A stretch of 64,000 nucleotides of DNA. Origin: Excoecaria cochinchinensis (lineage: Eukaryota > Streptophyta > Magnoliopsida > Malpighiales > Euphorbiaceae). This document shows, piece after piece, positions 35,036-47,755 of this stretch. The stretch spans positions 5,180,501 to 5,244,500 of the forward strand of contig CANTUQ010000073.1 in assembly GCA_947683425.1 (NCBI GenBank). Direction: 5' to 3'. The stretch's first letter is position 1, and each line of letters begins with the position of its first letter. The notes under the pieces were generated by a model that was given only the letters and a program-made list of their open reading frames with translations, had not been told where the DNA came from and did not search any database. Made by a program: the position numbers and the translations under genes.

Positions 35036-37502
35036 TGTGACGCGCGCCGCACCTTCAACCCTGAAGGCTCACTTTTAGGGTTCGAGAAGGTTGACTTCGC
35101 AATAAATAGTGAATCACCCCTATTTTATTGTTGATCATCAACCTATGAGGGTGTTTATGTAGACACCAAGAGGTAGGTATTATGGAGTTGCCACCCAACA
35201 AAATATTGGAAAAGTACTTCTAACTTCATGAATCCTAAACTAGAGAAGGTTCGGGACATTACTCTTACTTATACCTTGATTAATGTTTATATAAATGAGT
35301 TTTTAAGTTTAACTATTTATCTCTTTTCTCTCACGGTTTATGTAAACAAATAAAGGCGCACTTCAAGCATGTAAAGAAAGCTATAAAACAAACAAAAATA
35401 CAATTATCCCAAAATAAAGTAAAAATGATCATATAAGAAGAAAAGATAAACATACGAAAAATGAGTTCATTTAGGTGGGAACATTGGCTCCCGCATGTAT
35501 ATTTATAAAAGATGAAGAGTTTCTTTACAATTTTTTAGAAAATCGGGATGAGTGATCCCATTTTGATAAAAGAGAACTCTTCATTTAGAGTGTCACTTTT
35601 TTGGGAGGAAAATCAGGACATTGGTCCTGTTTATTTAAACAATATCCCATTTTATTTGTATAAGATTTTTGATGAGTTTTTATGTTAGTGTGCAGAAATT
35701 AATTTATTATTACAATCCAAATTAAAACAAAATAAAGAAAAAGCAAATAAAAATAAAGTACAAAGGAAAATTATTAATCCCTGATGTAACTTATCCTAGC
35801 CATCGAATCTCCATGAGTTAGGAGAACTCAAATGTAGGGGATTTCGGGCCATAAAAAATAAAAGAAAACAAACAAATTAGCATACTTAATAAATAATAAG
35901 TACTTAAATAAATAAAACATAAGCACATTGGAATAAATAAAATAGGAGATAAAAGAACGTACAAAAACATAAAGTAAAGTAACATGCCAAAAAATATAAA
36001 GGAACTAAATGATATATGCAAAATGGCATATGAACGAGAAAATATGCATTAAATGGAGTCAAAGTCAACAAAACAAAGGGTCACAAATGTCCACAAACAA
36101 GGACAGATGAGCCAAGGAAGGCGTGAGAGATGGGAAGGAAGACTTCCACTCTATCCTGTCGCTCACTATAAGCAACAGATGTTGCTCGAGTCTTCTTCCC
36201 GTCTATCATGCCCTGAACGTAGAATTAGGTGCAAAAATGAGTTTTCATGGAATTTTTATGCAACAACAAATCTAAACATGCAAGTAATGACATAAAAACA
36301 TAATAAAATCATTCCTATAATTCCAAAAACTTATTTAAATTGAGAAAACATAAAATAATAAAAGTTTACAGATTTAAACATGTAGAAGCACATAAATGCC
36401 ATTAATGAATAAAACCTATAAACTTGCATTTTCCTACATGGTTCTCATCTATTTTCAACTAATAATGGCATAATGAACATAAAAAAGACATTTAGACATG
36501 CAAAAAAGTATGGGATCACATTAAATCACATAATTAACATCTTAAATCATGAAACTAGAAACTAACACACAATATTCAATTGATTTAAGAACATATAAAT
36601 TATAAAGATTTGAGCCCAAAATATTACCCTCAGATTGTTTGATTTTCAATGCAAGAACTGAAGTGTGCTTGATATCCTCCTTGAATTCCACAATTGATTT
36701 GAACCAAGAGAAAAACTCTCTTTTTCTCTCTGAAAGCTTTGTTTCTTTCTCCGTATTTTCTAAGAATAACAATGGAAAATATAAGAGTTTCTTAAGAATA
36801 GAAAATTAAATTTTTTTCTCAAGAAGCTTTCTTTTTTGAAGTTTATTTTTTCTCAAGAATTTTCTCACTCTCTTTTGAAAACCCTCAGCCGAAAAGAATC
36901 ACCCCTTCCTTCTCTAAATGGAAATATTTTGATCCTTTTTTTTCAAATGGAAATCTTAGATTTAGGAATTTTTGAAAAGTTAATCTCCAAAAATCAAGGT
37001 AGAAATCATATATTTTTCCAAAAATCAGCCCTGAAATCTCTCCAAAATCTCATTCTTTTAAAAACTGATATGATGTAGATTTCCTATTGTAACGACACCA
37101 CAGATGGGCAACACTCAATCACAGATAGAAGACTCTAAAAAAAGATATAAATTTACAAAATTGCCCTTCTTGCCATGATGCATATGACTTATGCCTGTGA
37201 CTCAGTGAGTTACGGTCATGAGTCATTAAACCACGGGAGATGGGCCCAGCCTGCTAGCGAGAGGCAGGCAAGGCAAAGAGGTTACAGACGGGCGTTTGTC
37301 AACTAGAAGCCCATATTTTGCACTTAAAGCTTAATTTTGACTCCGAAAAAATTGAAAAGAGTTAACTCAATAAAAAGACCTTTTGAAAACTTGTGAAAGT
37401 TGAGGGTAAGGATTAGCACTTTAGTTCTCCATCTATAATATAAGTAACATTATCCTCATCGAGTAACTCTGATTTGGGCCACCTTAGGATTCGGTGTCTT
37501 CA
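35036..37502 (-). mobile_element. LTR B: Tat/Ogre-like LTR
   Basis: On the minus strand it starts TGAAGACACCG at 37502 and ends GGCGCGCGTCACA at 35036. Block by block it matches LTRs C and D and, more distantly, A and E: the GAAGGCTC end block, GGAGTTGCCACCCAA (35185), the AGAGAAGGTTCGGGAC block (35235), the CACTTCAAGCATGTAAAGAAAGC block (35361) and the GAGAGGCAGGCAAG block (37259). U3 carries ACAGACGGGCG (37285). A PPT-like CCCCAAAATTTAGGGCAAC (minus) abuts its start. Confidence 0.75.
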
Positions 37503-37579
37503 GTTGCCCTAAATTTTGGGGAGGCTAATACACTTGGTGCCTAGGTGAGAAAAATTAAGAGTAAAGGAAATAGATGCGT

Positions 37580-38085
37580 ACTTGAGGCAGTCGACTTTTT
37601 GATTGAGCTGATAGCAGTATGATGTTGCGTGCTTGTTGGATTGTGATTGATTTTATGCCATTTTATCGGTATACAAAATCACATCGATGATAAAGATGTG
37701 ATTGGTTAATGCCAGTTTATCGGCATGTTACATCACGGCGGATAGAGTTGTGATTGGTTAATGCTAGTTTATCGGCATGTTAAATCACGGTTGATAGAGG
37801 TGCGATTGGTTAATGTCAATTTGTCGACATCTTAAACACGACTGATAGAGGTGTGATTAATTAATGCCAGCTTGTCGGCATGTTAAATCCTGTTGTTGAT
37901 GTGTGATTGATTAATGCCAGCTTTTTGGCATGTTAAATAATAGTTGATAGAGGTGTGATTGATTAATGTCAGTTTGTCGACATGTTAAATCATAGCTGAT
38001 AGAGGTGTGATTGATTAATGCTAGATTATCGACATGTTAAATCATGTTAATGATGTGTGATTGATTAATCCAGCTTGTCAGCTTG
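37580..38085. repeat. About 9 units of a 50-54-bp tandem repeat (B side)
   Basis: Unit core: GTGTGATTGGTTAATGCCAG, TTTGTCGGCATG, TTAAATCACGG, TTGATAGAG. Each unit contains ATGCC...GGCAT, able to form a hairpin. The array lies right after the PPT of LTR B and is cut off abruptly by LTR C. Confidence 0.9.
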
Positions 38086-40334
38086 TCGGCACGCGCCATA
38101 GTCAACCCAGAGGCTCGCATTTTCGAGAAAAGTTCATTAAACTCATGAAGATTGGTCATTTCGCAATAAATAGGGAATCACCCCTATTTTATTATTGACG
38201 ATCAATCTACAAGGGCATCTATGTGGGCACCTAAAGATAAGTATTATGGAGTCGCCACCCAAAAAAATATTGGGAAAGTAAACCTAACCTCATGAAGCCT
38301 AAATCAGAGAAGGTTCGAGATATTATTCTTACTTGTGCTTTGGTTAATTTTTATAAATGAGTTTTTAGAATTAATTTTTTTATCTCTTTTCTCACACGAT
38401 TTATGCAAGTAAATAAAGGCACACTTCAAGCATGTAAAGAAAGCCATAAAACAAATAAAAATACAATTATCCCAAAATAAAGTAAAAATTATTCTACAAA
38501 AAGAAAAGATAAACATACATAAAACAGGGAGTTCATTTAGGTGGGAATGTTGGTTCCCACATGCGCATTTTACAAAAAGATAAAAAGTTCTTAGGCCAGT
38601 TTTGGGATAAAGCTGAATGAGTGATTACATTTTGAGAAAAAAAGAACTCTTTCTTTTAGATGTAATTTTGGTAAGGAAAATTAGGACATGGTTTTATTTT
38701 CTTAAGAAAACACCATTTTATTATGTAAAAACATTTTTGTGAATTTTTAGGTTATCGCGCAAAAAAAATAATTTATTATTACAAATCCCAATTAAAAAAA
38801 TAATAAAAGCAAAGCAAGCTAAAATAAAATAAAGTACAAAAATAAATTGCTAATCCCATGCAATCCATGCATCCTAGCTTTTAAATCTTTGTTCGTGGGA
38901 ATGCTCAATTATGAAGGATATTTTTAAGCCAACAAAAATAAGAAAAGAGGAACAAGTTAGAAACACCATAAAAAATATGCTTAAGTAAATAAATAAATGC
39001 CATGCGAGAATTAAAAAGTATAAAAGCATTACAAAACACGTAAATGGCAGAAAATTATGTTACACGCTTAAGAAAACAAGAATTTAAAATAAAATGCACT
39101 ATAACATGCAAATGGCAAAAGAAATTTGTTAAAAGTGATTAAAAACACCAAAATATAAGCCACGGACGGCTAACAAACAAGAGGGACAGGAAGAAAGGGA
39201 AGCGACGGACCGGAAGGATAAGGCTCCACAACGTCCCGCCGCACAAGCTGTTGAAGATTTCTTCCCGTCTATCACTTCTGGAGATAGCAACACGTGCGAA
39301 AAAAATATTTTTAACCAAATTTCTAAGCCTAAGCATTCATATAGTGATCTAAAAATGCAATGAAATCATACACGGGGACTCTAAAAGCCTATTTGAATCA
39401 TAAAAAATGAAAAATAACCAAAGATCACATATTTAATCAAAATCAATATCTCAAATACAAAAAAGCATCTGCATAATATTTAATCTATTTTAAATGCATA
39501 GATACAAAAAATGATCCCAGAATATTTACCCTCAGAATATTTTAATCTCTGAAAAATAGAGTCGTGCTTCTTGTCCTCCTCGATTTTCACAATCATTTTA
39601 AGACCAAGAGAAAACTCTCTTTCTCTCTCTAAAAACTTTTCCTTTTTTCTATGTTTTCTAAAAGAGATGGAAAACTCTAGTAGAAAATCAAGTCACAAGG
39701 AAGAAGAAGTGTTTTTCTAAAGAAAATCTGTCTCTCAAAGCACAATTCTCAAAACTTTTTCTCTCTCTAGGCTGCCCAATAAGAAAGAAAAGTCCCTCTT
39801 CCTGTGCTTTTAGTTTTCTTTTTATACCAAACCTTTATTTTCTCCCAAAAGTTCTAGGTTTTCACCCCTTATTAGGAGAAAGATCTGTCCCTTTCCTTTT
39901 TAAAACTGAAAGATTTTCATCTAATCCCCATATATAAGGTCTTAAAATCAAAATAAAAATAAAAATTTCCCCCTGATCCTGATGAAGAAATTCGTTTATG
40001 GGTTTGAAATTTATGACATACGGGTGTCTATTTTTTCACAGACGAGCATTTGTTAAAATTTGTAATGAAAATTACAAAAATGCCTCGATGCTCAACAGAC
40101 AGGTGTCTCTACTTTAGAGACGACAATCTATCATCCTAAAAGCAAAATTTTGCAATTTAAACCATCATTTTAGCTCCGGCAAAGTGTAAAAGGCTAAGTC
40201 TGAGAAAGACCTCCAAAAAATTATGAAAACCAATGATGAAAAACCAACACTTTTCGTTCTCTACCTGTGATAGAAATATCAATATTCTCATCGGATAACT
40301 TTAATCTATGCTGTCTCGGGACCTAGTGTTTATA
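38086..40334 (-). mobile_element. LTR C: Tat/Ogre-like LTR
   Basis: Collinear with LTR B: ACGCGCC end (38091), GGAGTCGCCACCCAA (38248), AGAGAAGGTTCGAGAT (38306), CACTTCAAGCATGTAAAG (38422), ATATTTACCCTCAG (39519) and a CTATAAATTTTAGG-type start. Terminal bases have decayed (TCGG and TATA instead of TG and CA), so the boundaries are approximate to within a few bases. It is followed on its start side by a PPT-like tract and a second 53-bp array, making it the 3' LTR of the 38.1-45.2 kb unit. Confidence 0.72.
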
Positions 40335-40489
40335 GTTGCCCTAAATTTTAGAGAAGCTAGTACACTTAGTGTCTAAGTAAGCTAAAATTCAGAGTAAAGG
40401 AAAGAGACACGTATCTAAGGCAGCCGAGTTTACCATCGTGTAGGTTAAGTTGAAGAGAGCCACCTAGTGTTGCATGCCCACTGGAAGCA

Positions 40490-41430
40490 CTTTGTTGGAT
40501 TGTGATTGATTAATGCCAGCTTGTTGGCATGTTAAATCATGCCGATGATAGAGGTGTGATTGGTTAATGCCAGCTTATCGACATGTTAAAACATGCTGAT
40601 GATAGATGTGTGATTGGTTAATGCCAACTTATCGGCATGTTAAATCACACTGATGATAAATGTGTGATTGGTTAATATTAGTTTATTGGCATGTTAAACC
40701 ACAGTTGATGATGTGTAATTGGTTAATACCAGTTTGTGGGTATGTTAAATCACGGTTAATAGAAGTGTGATTGGTTAATGCCAATTTATCAGCATGCTAA
40801 ATCATTTTGGTAGAGGTATGATTGGTTAATACCAGTTTGTCATCATGTAAAATCACTGTTGATAGATATGTGATTGGTTAATACCAGTTTGTGTTGATGA
40901 TGTGTGATTAGTTAATGCTAGTTTGTCGGCATATTAAACCACGATTGATAGAGGTGTCATTGGTTAATGTTAGTTTGTCAGCATGTTAAATCACGGTTGA
41001 TAGAGGTGTGATTTGTTAATGCCAGTTTGTTGGCATGTTAAACCATAGTTGATGATGTGTAATTGGTTAATGCCAGTTTGTCGACAAGTTAAATCACGAC
41101 TGATAGAGATGTGATTGGTTAATGCCAGTTTGTTGGCATATTAAATCGCATCTGGTAGAGGTGTGATTTGTTAATGCTAGTTTGTCGACATGTTAAATCA
41201 CGTCTGGCAGAGGTGTGATGGGTTAATGGCAGTTTATGGGCATGTTAAACCACAGCTGATGATGTGTGATTGGTTAATGCTAGTTTTTCAACATGTTAAA
41301 TCACGGCTGATAGATCTGTGATTGGTTAATGCTAGTTTGTCGGCATATTAAATCAAGGCTAATAGATGTGTGATTGGTTAATGCCTCTTTGTCAGCATGT
41401 GAAACCACAGTTGATGATGTGTGATTGACC
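40490..41430. repeat. About 18 units of the 53-bp tandem repeat (C side)
   Basis: Same unit as at 37580-38085: GTGATTGGTTAATGCCAGTT, TGTCGGCATGTTAAATCAC, then GATAGAGGT. Several units carry compensating changes around the ATGCC/GGCAT stems. No long ORF crosses it. Confidence 0.93.
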
Positions 41431-42289
41431 CCAAGGTGGCGTGAACGGATAAGCTTGTCTTTTTGGGTGTCCCCTTTTCTAGATAGATTTGCGTGATTTA
41501 TATTCCATGGAGATTTTATCTTGATTTGATTGTCTAGCATGGGTAAGCGCCAATATTAAGCTGAAGCCATCCCTTGGCTCGCCTTTTCACATAAGGTCTC
41601 ATCTTTCCTGCAAAATTATGTGTACAGCGATGGATATAAGGGGTTGTGTGTGCATAAGGAGTTATGTGTGTGAAATGTACACCAAGTTATGTACATGCAA
41701 CACACACAAAGGATTATATACAAAGAGTGTTAGGTGAAGTGTGTGTACAAAAATTTGTCATGCAAAAGGAAATATGAATGCGGGACACACGCAATGAGTA
41801 TGCATACAAGATGTGTGCATGAATGTATATTACATGCAAAAATGCAAAGACCACGTTTTAGATGGTTATAGGATCCAGTTCTAGGTATAGCTTGGGTGCA
41901 GTACTATGACCTCCATTTTTAGAATTCCATTTTCAAGCTGGTTACAGGCAAGCTTTATCCATGTGCTTTCTCTTTAGCTTTTTCTGCTTTGCCTTCTAAA
42001 GATAATATGATCATCCACAGACTGCTCAAACTATCTGATGTCCTTAAAAAACTAGAAGAGTGTCATCCTGGCTTAGGAACTCTGACTCATGATTTTTGCA
42101 AAGAGACCTAGCTCGCATGCGCACCTTTGCTAATAGCCATATGGCACTAGGGTGTACCCCCCTACTTCTTCACTCTGTTTGTCGAGATTTATCGAGAATG
42201 CGCTCTTTTGGCCCCTAAGAATCTATCTTGTATCTTGAATTGCATACTGTCTTTCTGAAGGGAGGTTCTCCGGACATTTTCCTTGTTAA
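41431..42289. other. Unassigned interior with GT/AC-rich patch
   Basis: 41615-41840 is rich in TGTGTG, ACACAC and ATGCAT words. The rest is T-rich with broken plus-strand frames that may be the decayed first exon of the adjacent plant-mobile-domain-like gene. Confidence 0.35.
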
Positions 42290-42985
42290 TAACTCCTTAT
42301 TGCTCTAGGTAATCAGAGTCATTATTTTAAAGGTAGTGTTTCGCTTGTGGATTTTTACACTAGCTTTTTCTAGAGAGAAATGCATACCGTTAGGGATTTT
42401 CATATAATCATGTGCCTAACTTTTGCCTGGAATGGACCCAACTCACTCTAGCGGCTTTTTTTTTTCTTTTTTAGGTATGGTTGCGAGAGAAGCTGAAGCT
42501 ATTATTAGAATATCCTTTAAGGGTGATCAGCACGTACTCACTGAGGCATTTCTTCCCTATACAACGGCTATATAATTTCAATTATCCTCATGGGTTGGCC
42601 ACAATTGCAGATGGCGATATCAGCTTTATGTGCCCATGGTTAGTTCCTTCTTCTGTGACTCGAGATGGGTCTTTTGAATGTATAACCTTATGTGGACTAT
42701 ATAGAGCTACTTTTTGCATCACAACTCGTTACACCCGATAATTTAGAGAGTGGCAAGATATTGTAAGATGCCCGTTGTCTTTTAGGGTGGTGTCCTATTT
42801 ACTGCCTTCATCTCCGGTTATTATAGCCTCTAGGCAAAATTGCCTGTGAGAACTAACATCCTGAAGATTAAGGATTGCGACTTCACTACTTCACTTGAGT
42901 ACAAGAGATGGATCACTAGCCTTGCAGTTGATAATAGGACGCATTGGCTGAGGCGTCAGGATGGCTAGAATAGTGGAGGGTAGTT
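42290..42985 (+). pseudogene. Plant-mobile-domain-like fragment, antisense to the retroelement
   Basis: Second copy of the 20-kb gene's 3' part. The exon 1 end CTTATTGCTCTAG|GTAA (42298-42313) is followed by an intron-like segment aligned with 20450-20699, including TATTTTAAAGGTAGTG and ACTCnAGCGGCTTT, and a T-tract ending TTTTTTAG (42474). Exon 2 (from about 42475) reads VWLREKLKLLLEYPLRV, then YSLRHFFPIQRLYNF, PHGLATIADGDISF and ITLCGLYRATFCITTRYTR before a stop near 42741, with homologous-looking text to about 42980 in broken frames. It extends further than the 20-kb copy. Function is unknown; it lies between the integrase and tandem-array parts of the minus-strand element. Confidence 0.58.
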
Positions 42986-43384
42986 AGTAGATTATATATG
43001 TGCAAAAGGAACAATATGCTACTTTTTATACTTGAAATAGATAACTTTAAATATGCTAAATAAAATGCTCTAGTTATATTAACATATCATTGCATAAATG
43101 TGTACATTTTAGTTTGATTTCATTACACATTATCATCATTTGGCATTAAGCTCAAAAATACAAAAACTCATATAATCTCGAGGTGGGTCCTGAAAGCATC
43201 AAAATCCTGTTATCAATCAGTTCTTTCGGGTTTTCTTAATTGAACATTTTCACTCAGCCCACAATTTTTGCCCAGGATGCCTTTTTCAGTTTTTACCCTA
43301 GTGGGGCTCCCAATTTTAGCAAGGCTACAGTTTTTTAGTTTTCGACCCACGGGACTTTTATTTTTTCTTTTAATTTTTTAATCT

Positions 43385-43685
43385 TTAGCCATGGAACCTT
43401 TTCAATCTGTTAACATTGACCGGCTTGTTGAACTCATTCCCATCACTGTCAGTTAAGATTGCAGCTTTTTTCAACATAAAGGGACCTTCTGAGAAGGGTC
43501 TGAATTTGCCTCGAACATCAGGTATACCTGGCCTTATTTGTTTGAAGACTATATCTCCATCTTTCAAGGGATGCTTTCTGATATTCTTCTTAAATGAATA
43601 AGCTAGTCTCTTCTAATAAATTTGATTGTGGTAATAAGCCCATATTTAATCTTCATCTAACAAGCTTAAGTGCAATACCCTTTAT
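43385..43685 (-). pseudogene. Ty3/gypsy integrase C-terminal fragment (Tat-like)
   Basis: Minus-strand frame from about 43680: IWAYYHNQIYQKRLAYSF, then HPLKDGDIVFKQIRPGIPD, RGKFRPFSEGPFMLKKA, ILTDSDGNEFNKPVNVNRLK and a stop at 43385. This matches the integrase C-terminal region of non-chromodomain gypsy elements (GDLVLK...DPRGKF...GPY...L.DMDG.EF..PVN). The upstream part has two stops. It lies only about 10 bp from the end of LTR D, so gag, protease, RT and most of integrase are deleted. Confidence 0.78.
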
Positions 43686-43693
43686 CGCAACTG

Positions 43694-45231
43694 TGATGCG
43701 TGCCGAACCCCATCAACCTGAAGGCCCGCTTTTAGGGTCATGTGTATGATTTCATTGCCTTTTTAGATCATTATATGCATGTTTAGGCTTAGAAATTTGG
43801 TTGAAAAATAAATGTTATGCACTTGTTATTGTCTTCAGAAGCGACAAACGAGAAGAAAGCTTCAGCAGCTTGAGCAACGGGACGTTGCGGAGCCCTATCC
43901 TTCCCATTCAACGCTTCTTTTTTTGCACGTCTCTCTTGTTTGTTGGCCGTCCGTGGCCTATATGTTGGTGTTTTTAATCACTTTTAACATATTTCTTTTG
44001 TTATTTGCTTGTTATTTTAATTTTTTTTCTTAAACATGCAACATAATTTTCTGCCTTTTACGTGTTTTATAATGCTTTATATTTTTTAATTCTCCCATGG
44101 CATTTATTTATTTACTTAAGCATATTTTTTATGGTGTTTCTGACTTGTTCCTCTTTTCTTATTTTTGTTGGCTTAAAATATCCTTCATAACTGAACGTTC
44201 CCATGAATGGAGATTTGGAGGCTAGGATGCATGGATTGCACGGGATTAACAATTTATTTTTGTATTTTATTTTATTTTAGCTTGCTTTTCTTTTATTATT
44301 TTTTGATTGGGATTTGTAATAGTAAAGGATTCTTTTGCACGTTAACTTAAAAATTCACAAAAATGTTTTTACATAATAAAATGGTGTTTTATTAATAAAA
44401 TAGGACTAATGTCCTAGTTTTCCTTCCCAAAATGACATCTAAAAGAAATAGTTCTTATTTTCTCAAAATGGGATCACTCATTCCGCTTTTTCCTAAAACT
44501 GGCCTAAGAACTTTTCATCTTTTTGTAAAATGTGCATGTGGGAACAAACGTTCCTGCCTAAATGAATTCTCCATTTTATGTACGTTTATCTTTCCTTTTT
44601 GTAGGATAATTTTTACTTTAATTTGGGATAATTGTATTTTTTTTATTTTATGGCTTTCTTTACATGCTTGAAGTGCATTTTTATTTACTAGCATAAAGTG
44701 TGCGAGAAAAGAGATAAATAATTAATCCTAAAAACTCATTTATAAAAATTAACCAAGATATAAGTAAGAGTGATGTCCCAAACCTTCTCTGGTTTAGGCT
44801 TCATGAGGTTACATTTACTTTCCTAATGTTTTGATGGGTGGCGACTTCATAATATCTACCTCTTGTTGCCCACATAGAGACCTTGTTGTTAAAGTACCTT
44901 GGTTAAAATATATATAAATGGGTTTTTGAAATTAAAATTTTATCTCTTTTTGAAAATGCCTGCCAGCGAGAGGCAGGAAAAGGAAAGAGGCGATAGACGG
45001 GTGTCTCTCTTGAGAGAAGCGCATCTGTTAACCAGAAGCCCACATTTTGCACTTAAAGCTTCATTTTGGCTTTGAAAAAAGCGAAAAGAGTGAACTCAAG
45101 AAAAATACTTTTTGAAAACTTGTGAAAACCGAGGGTGAGGACCAGCACTTCAGTTCTACATCTATAATATAGGCAACATTATCCTTATTGGGTAACTCTG
45201 ATCTCGGTTGACTCGGGTTCCGGTATCTACA
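43694..45231 (-). mobile_element. LTR D: Tat/Ogre-like LTR with an inverted core
   Basis: The outer ends are in minus orientation: TGATGCGTGCCGAACC...CTGAAGGCCCGCTTTTAGGG at left (43694-43740) matches the end of LTR B, and GAGAGGCAGG...CGGTATCTACA at right (about 44946-45231) matches its start. The core (about 43745-44945) is reversed: GTATGATTTCATTGC, GGTGGCGACTTCATAATA (44837) and GGTTTAGGCTTCATGAGG (44791) are reverse complements of the corresponding parts of LTR C. It occupies the 5' LTR position of the minus-strand unit, but no primer site follows. Confidence 0.72.
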
Positions 45232-46423
45232 GGTTTCTCAAACATGGCTATGTTATGTCCTTATCCTAATGTTAGGCGTGCTTTGTAGTTTAGGTGGCCA
45301 ACACAACCATTTTAGACTTAGGCAACAAGGCCATATTGACATAAAAATTTTGAAGCCCTCGTTCTTTCCCTAGAAAAAGCATATAATGGGCCCTTTTATG
45401 GGGGAGAGCCATTAAACCTAAACTAGGGTTTCCTATAAGGATAAAAAGACAAAAAAAAGCAAAAATCACTTTTTGTCCTTAACAAAACACCAAAAAACAA
45501 TTCAAACCACTTGGAAAATTACATTATTTAGTTTAGTCACACTTGGGACTTGAAGATTCTACCTTTCTTAAAGCATCCAATTTAAAGATATAATTATCTA
45601 GGAAGTCCCTTTCCTCTAGGTTCTCTTTTAGCTATTGGTTCATCCATTCATCCTATAAAATTTGGTGAACAAACCCTCTTTAAAGCTTTTAAATGCATTT
45701 TTTTATTGTTCTTGTGTCCATAAATGTCATTTATTTAGTTTGTGTGAATTATTGTATTTACATGTTTATTTAAGGTGTTAGGTAGTTAATGTGTTGATTC
45801 AATGATTTTTTGTGTTTAATATGTTGGTGTGTTTTATGTGCAGATCTAATGTTTTAAATGTCCTAAAAATAAAATATTTTTGATGCTTTGTAGTTGTTAA
45901 AAATTATGTATTGAAAGGAGTATTCTTCATAGAAAAGAAATGATTTTGAACATAAAAATGATTTCTTTCAATCCTAATTTGTAGTGTTTTCAGATATATT
46001 TATTGTTTGTGCACTAAAGTGTAAAAACAAAAGTCCAAATAAAAAAATTAGTTTTTGGCAGACTCTCCGGTCAAGAATCTGGATGTGCATAAAAGTAAGC
46101 TTTGTTTGGTTTCTCAAACACAACCATTTTGGCCTATTACTTAGCCTTCCTGATGCCACTTGAAGCATGACAATTTTCGGCCCATCAAATAGGCCATGCT
46201 CACTTCAAGAGGCACACTCGTTTTGCCATATACAACTCATTTTCCTTTGTTAATTTGGTCTTTTTTCTTTGGTTCTTTGTTTTAATTCCTTTAATTGCTT
46301 ATTCGTTGCAGGTCCTTAATTATTGTCTTATATATTATATACTATCATATATACCTTGAAGCTACATTTATTTTATTATATTTATTTATTACTTGCATAA
46401 ATAAAATAAAAATATGTGTTACA
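45232..46423. other. Unassigned retroelement-like DNA left of the first solo LTR
   Basis: No gene. GGTTTCTCAAACA(C/T)(A/G) appears at 45231 and again at 46109, each near a GGCC(A/T)A...ACACAACCATTTT phrase, showing an internal duplication. The text near 46380-46420, continued at 48950-49030, resembles LTR interior (TTATTAATAAAATnGnACT), so the solo LTR probably sits inside an older Tat-like LTR. Confidence 0.4.
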
Positions 46424-47459
46424 TGTCACACCCCATAAGTGGCCTAATTGGAATTAGTGATTTTAATTGGACAATTAAGGTTAATTGGGTAATATTCAGT
46501 AGAAAGGAGGATTTAATTGCAAGAATTTAATTGAAGTAATTACATTTTTTTTTAGTTAAGTGAGTAAAAGGTATTTTGGCAGGGACTTAATTGGTAAAAG
46601 AGGATTATGTGAAATGTGTAATCGTGCATGTGTGCCAGGTGGAGAACAGTGTGTGTGCACGTGGTGAGGGAAAAGAAAAGGCTGTGAAAATTAGTTAGTT
46701 TGAGCAAGGACTGAAAGTTCTCTCTTCTTGGTTTTCCCTCTCACGTAAACCTCACTGTGTTCTTTTTCTCCATCTGCTATTCTTTTCCTTTTTGCATGTG
46801 TGTTTTCCTGTTGAGGAACTAGGGTTGAGATTGGAAAAGAAATTACAGAAGGTAAGTGGCTATGGTGTCGGGTGGTTCTTCTTCTCATTTGAGTTACTTT
46901 GAGATTCTGTCTTTGGATTTTTGAATGTGGTTTTATTTGTTTGCAAGCACCTGAGGATAAAAGAAAAGAGAAGGGAAAAGACAAGGTAGTGGATTGAGAA
47001 GGTTCAGTGGACGTTTTGAGCTTCAAACCAGGTTTGGGAGTGTGTCTGTCCTTTCTCATTTTCGGATCCTAGTTGCTGTTCTAATATGAATATCTGTTAG
47101 GTGTATTTGTTTAACAAAAGGTATGAGAAATGCAAAGTGTATAGATGATTTCTGTAGAAAAGTATGCAAGTGAGATGTTTGTGCATGAATGTGGATATGA
47201 AATTCTAGGATGAAGACTTCCTGGTTTTAGCCTCTGTTTTAGTTTTAGTTGTAAAAATGTATTATTGTGTTATAATTGCTGTGATTGTGTTCAGAAGACC
47301 TAATGGTATGTATTTGCATCATTATTGCCTGAAAAATAGATTTGGACAAATTGGGGTTTGAGTTTTGATTGAACTCTGTCTTTACAATTATCTGGTTTTT
47401 CACGTTTTTCTGGGTTTGGATTTTCTGAAAAATTAGTTTTGGAGAAGATGAAGGAGTGT

Positions 47460-47755
47460 GAGAAGAAGGTCACGAGACGTGACTGGTGGTCACGCCGTGA
47501 CCCCCTTCTCGGTTGAAGGTCACGAGGCGCGAAGCAGCTTCACGCCATGACTCCTTCTTTGCTGAAGGTCACGTGGCGTGAAGCGGCATCATGCCGTGAC
47601 TTTCGCCTTTTCCTGCGCGACTTCTCCCTCTCCTCTCACAGGCGTCACGCGACGTGACTGGTGGTCACGCCGTGACTGCCTTGCCTTGCTCCTCTGCCTG
47701 GCGCTGGCGTGAAGCCTGTGTCACGCGACGTGAGGAATGGTCACGGCGTGACCAG
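47460..47755. repeat. Palindromic GTCACG-CGTGAC repeat block in solo LTR 1
   Basis: About six imperfect copies of GGTCACG(A/T)(G/C)nCGTGA with GTCACGCCGTGAC, a perfect inverted repeat around a central C. GC-rich in an otherwise AT-rich LTR. Confidence 0.85.

Noticed and set aside
37580..41430. CRISPR-like array
   Set aside because: Head-to-tail units without unique spacers, in a plant retroelement 3' UTR position.
43812..44033. 73-codon ORF
   Set aside because: Falls in the inverted core of LTR D; the matching region in LTR C is non-coding.
46691..47059. 122-codon minus-strand ORF
   Set aside because: Lies antisense within a solo LTR with defined ends; Lys/Arg/Ser-rich with no recognisable domain.
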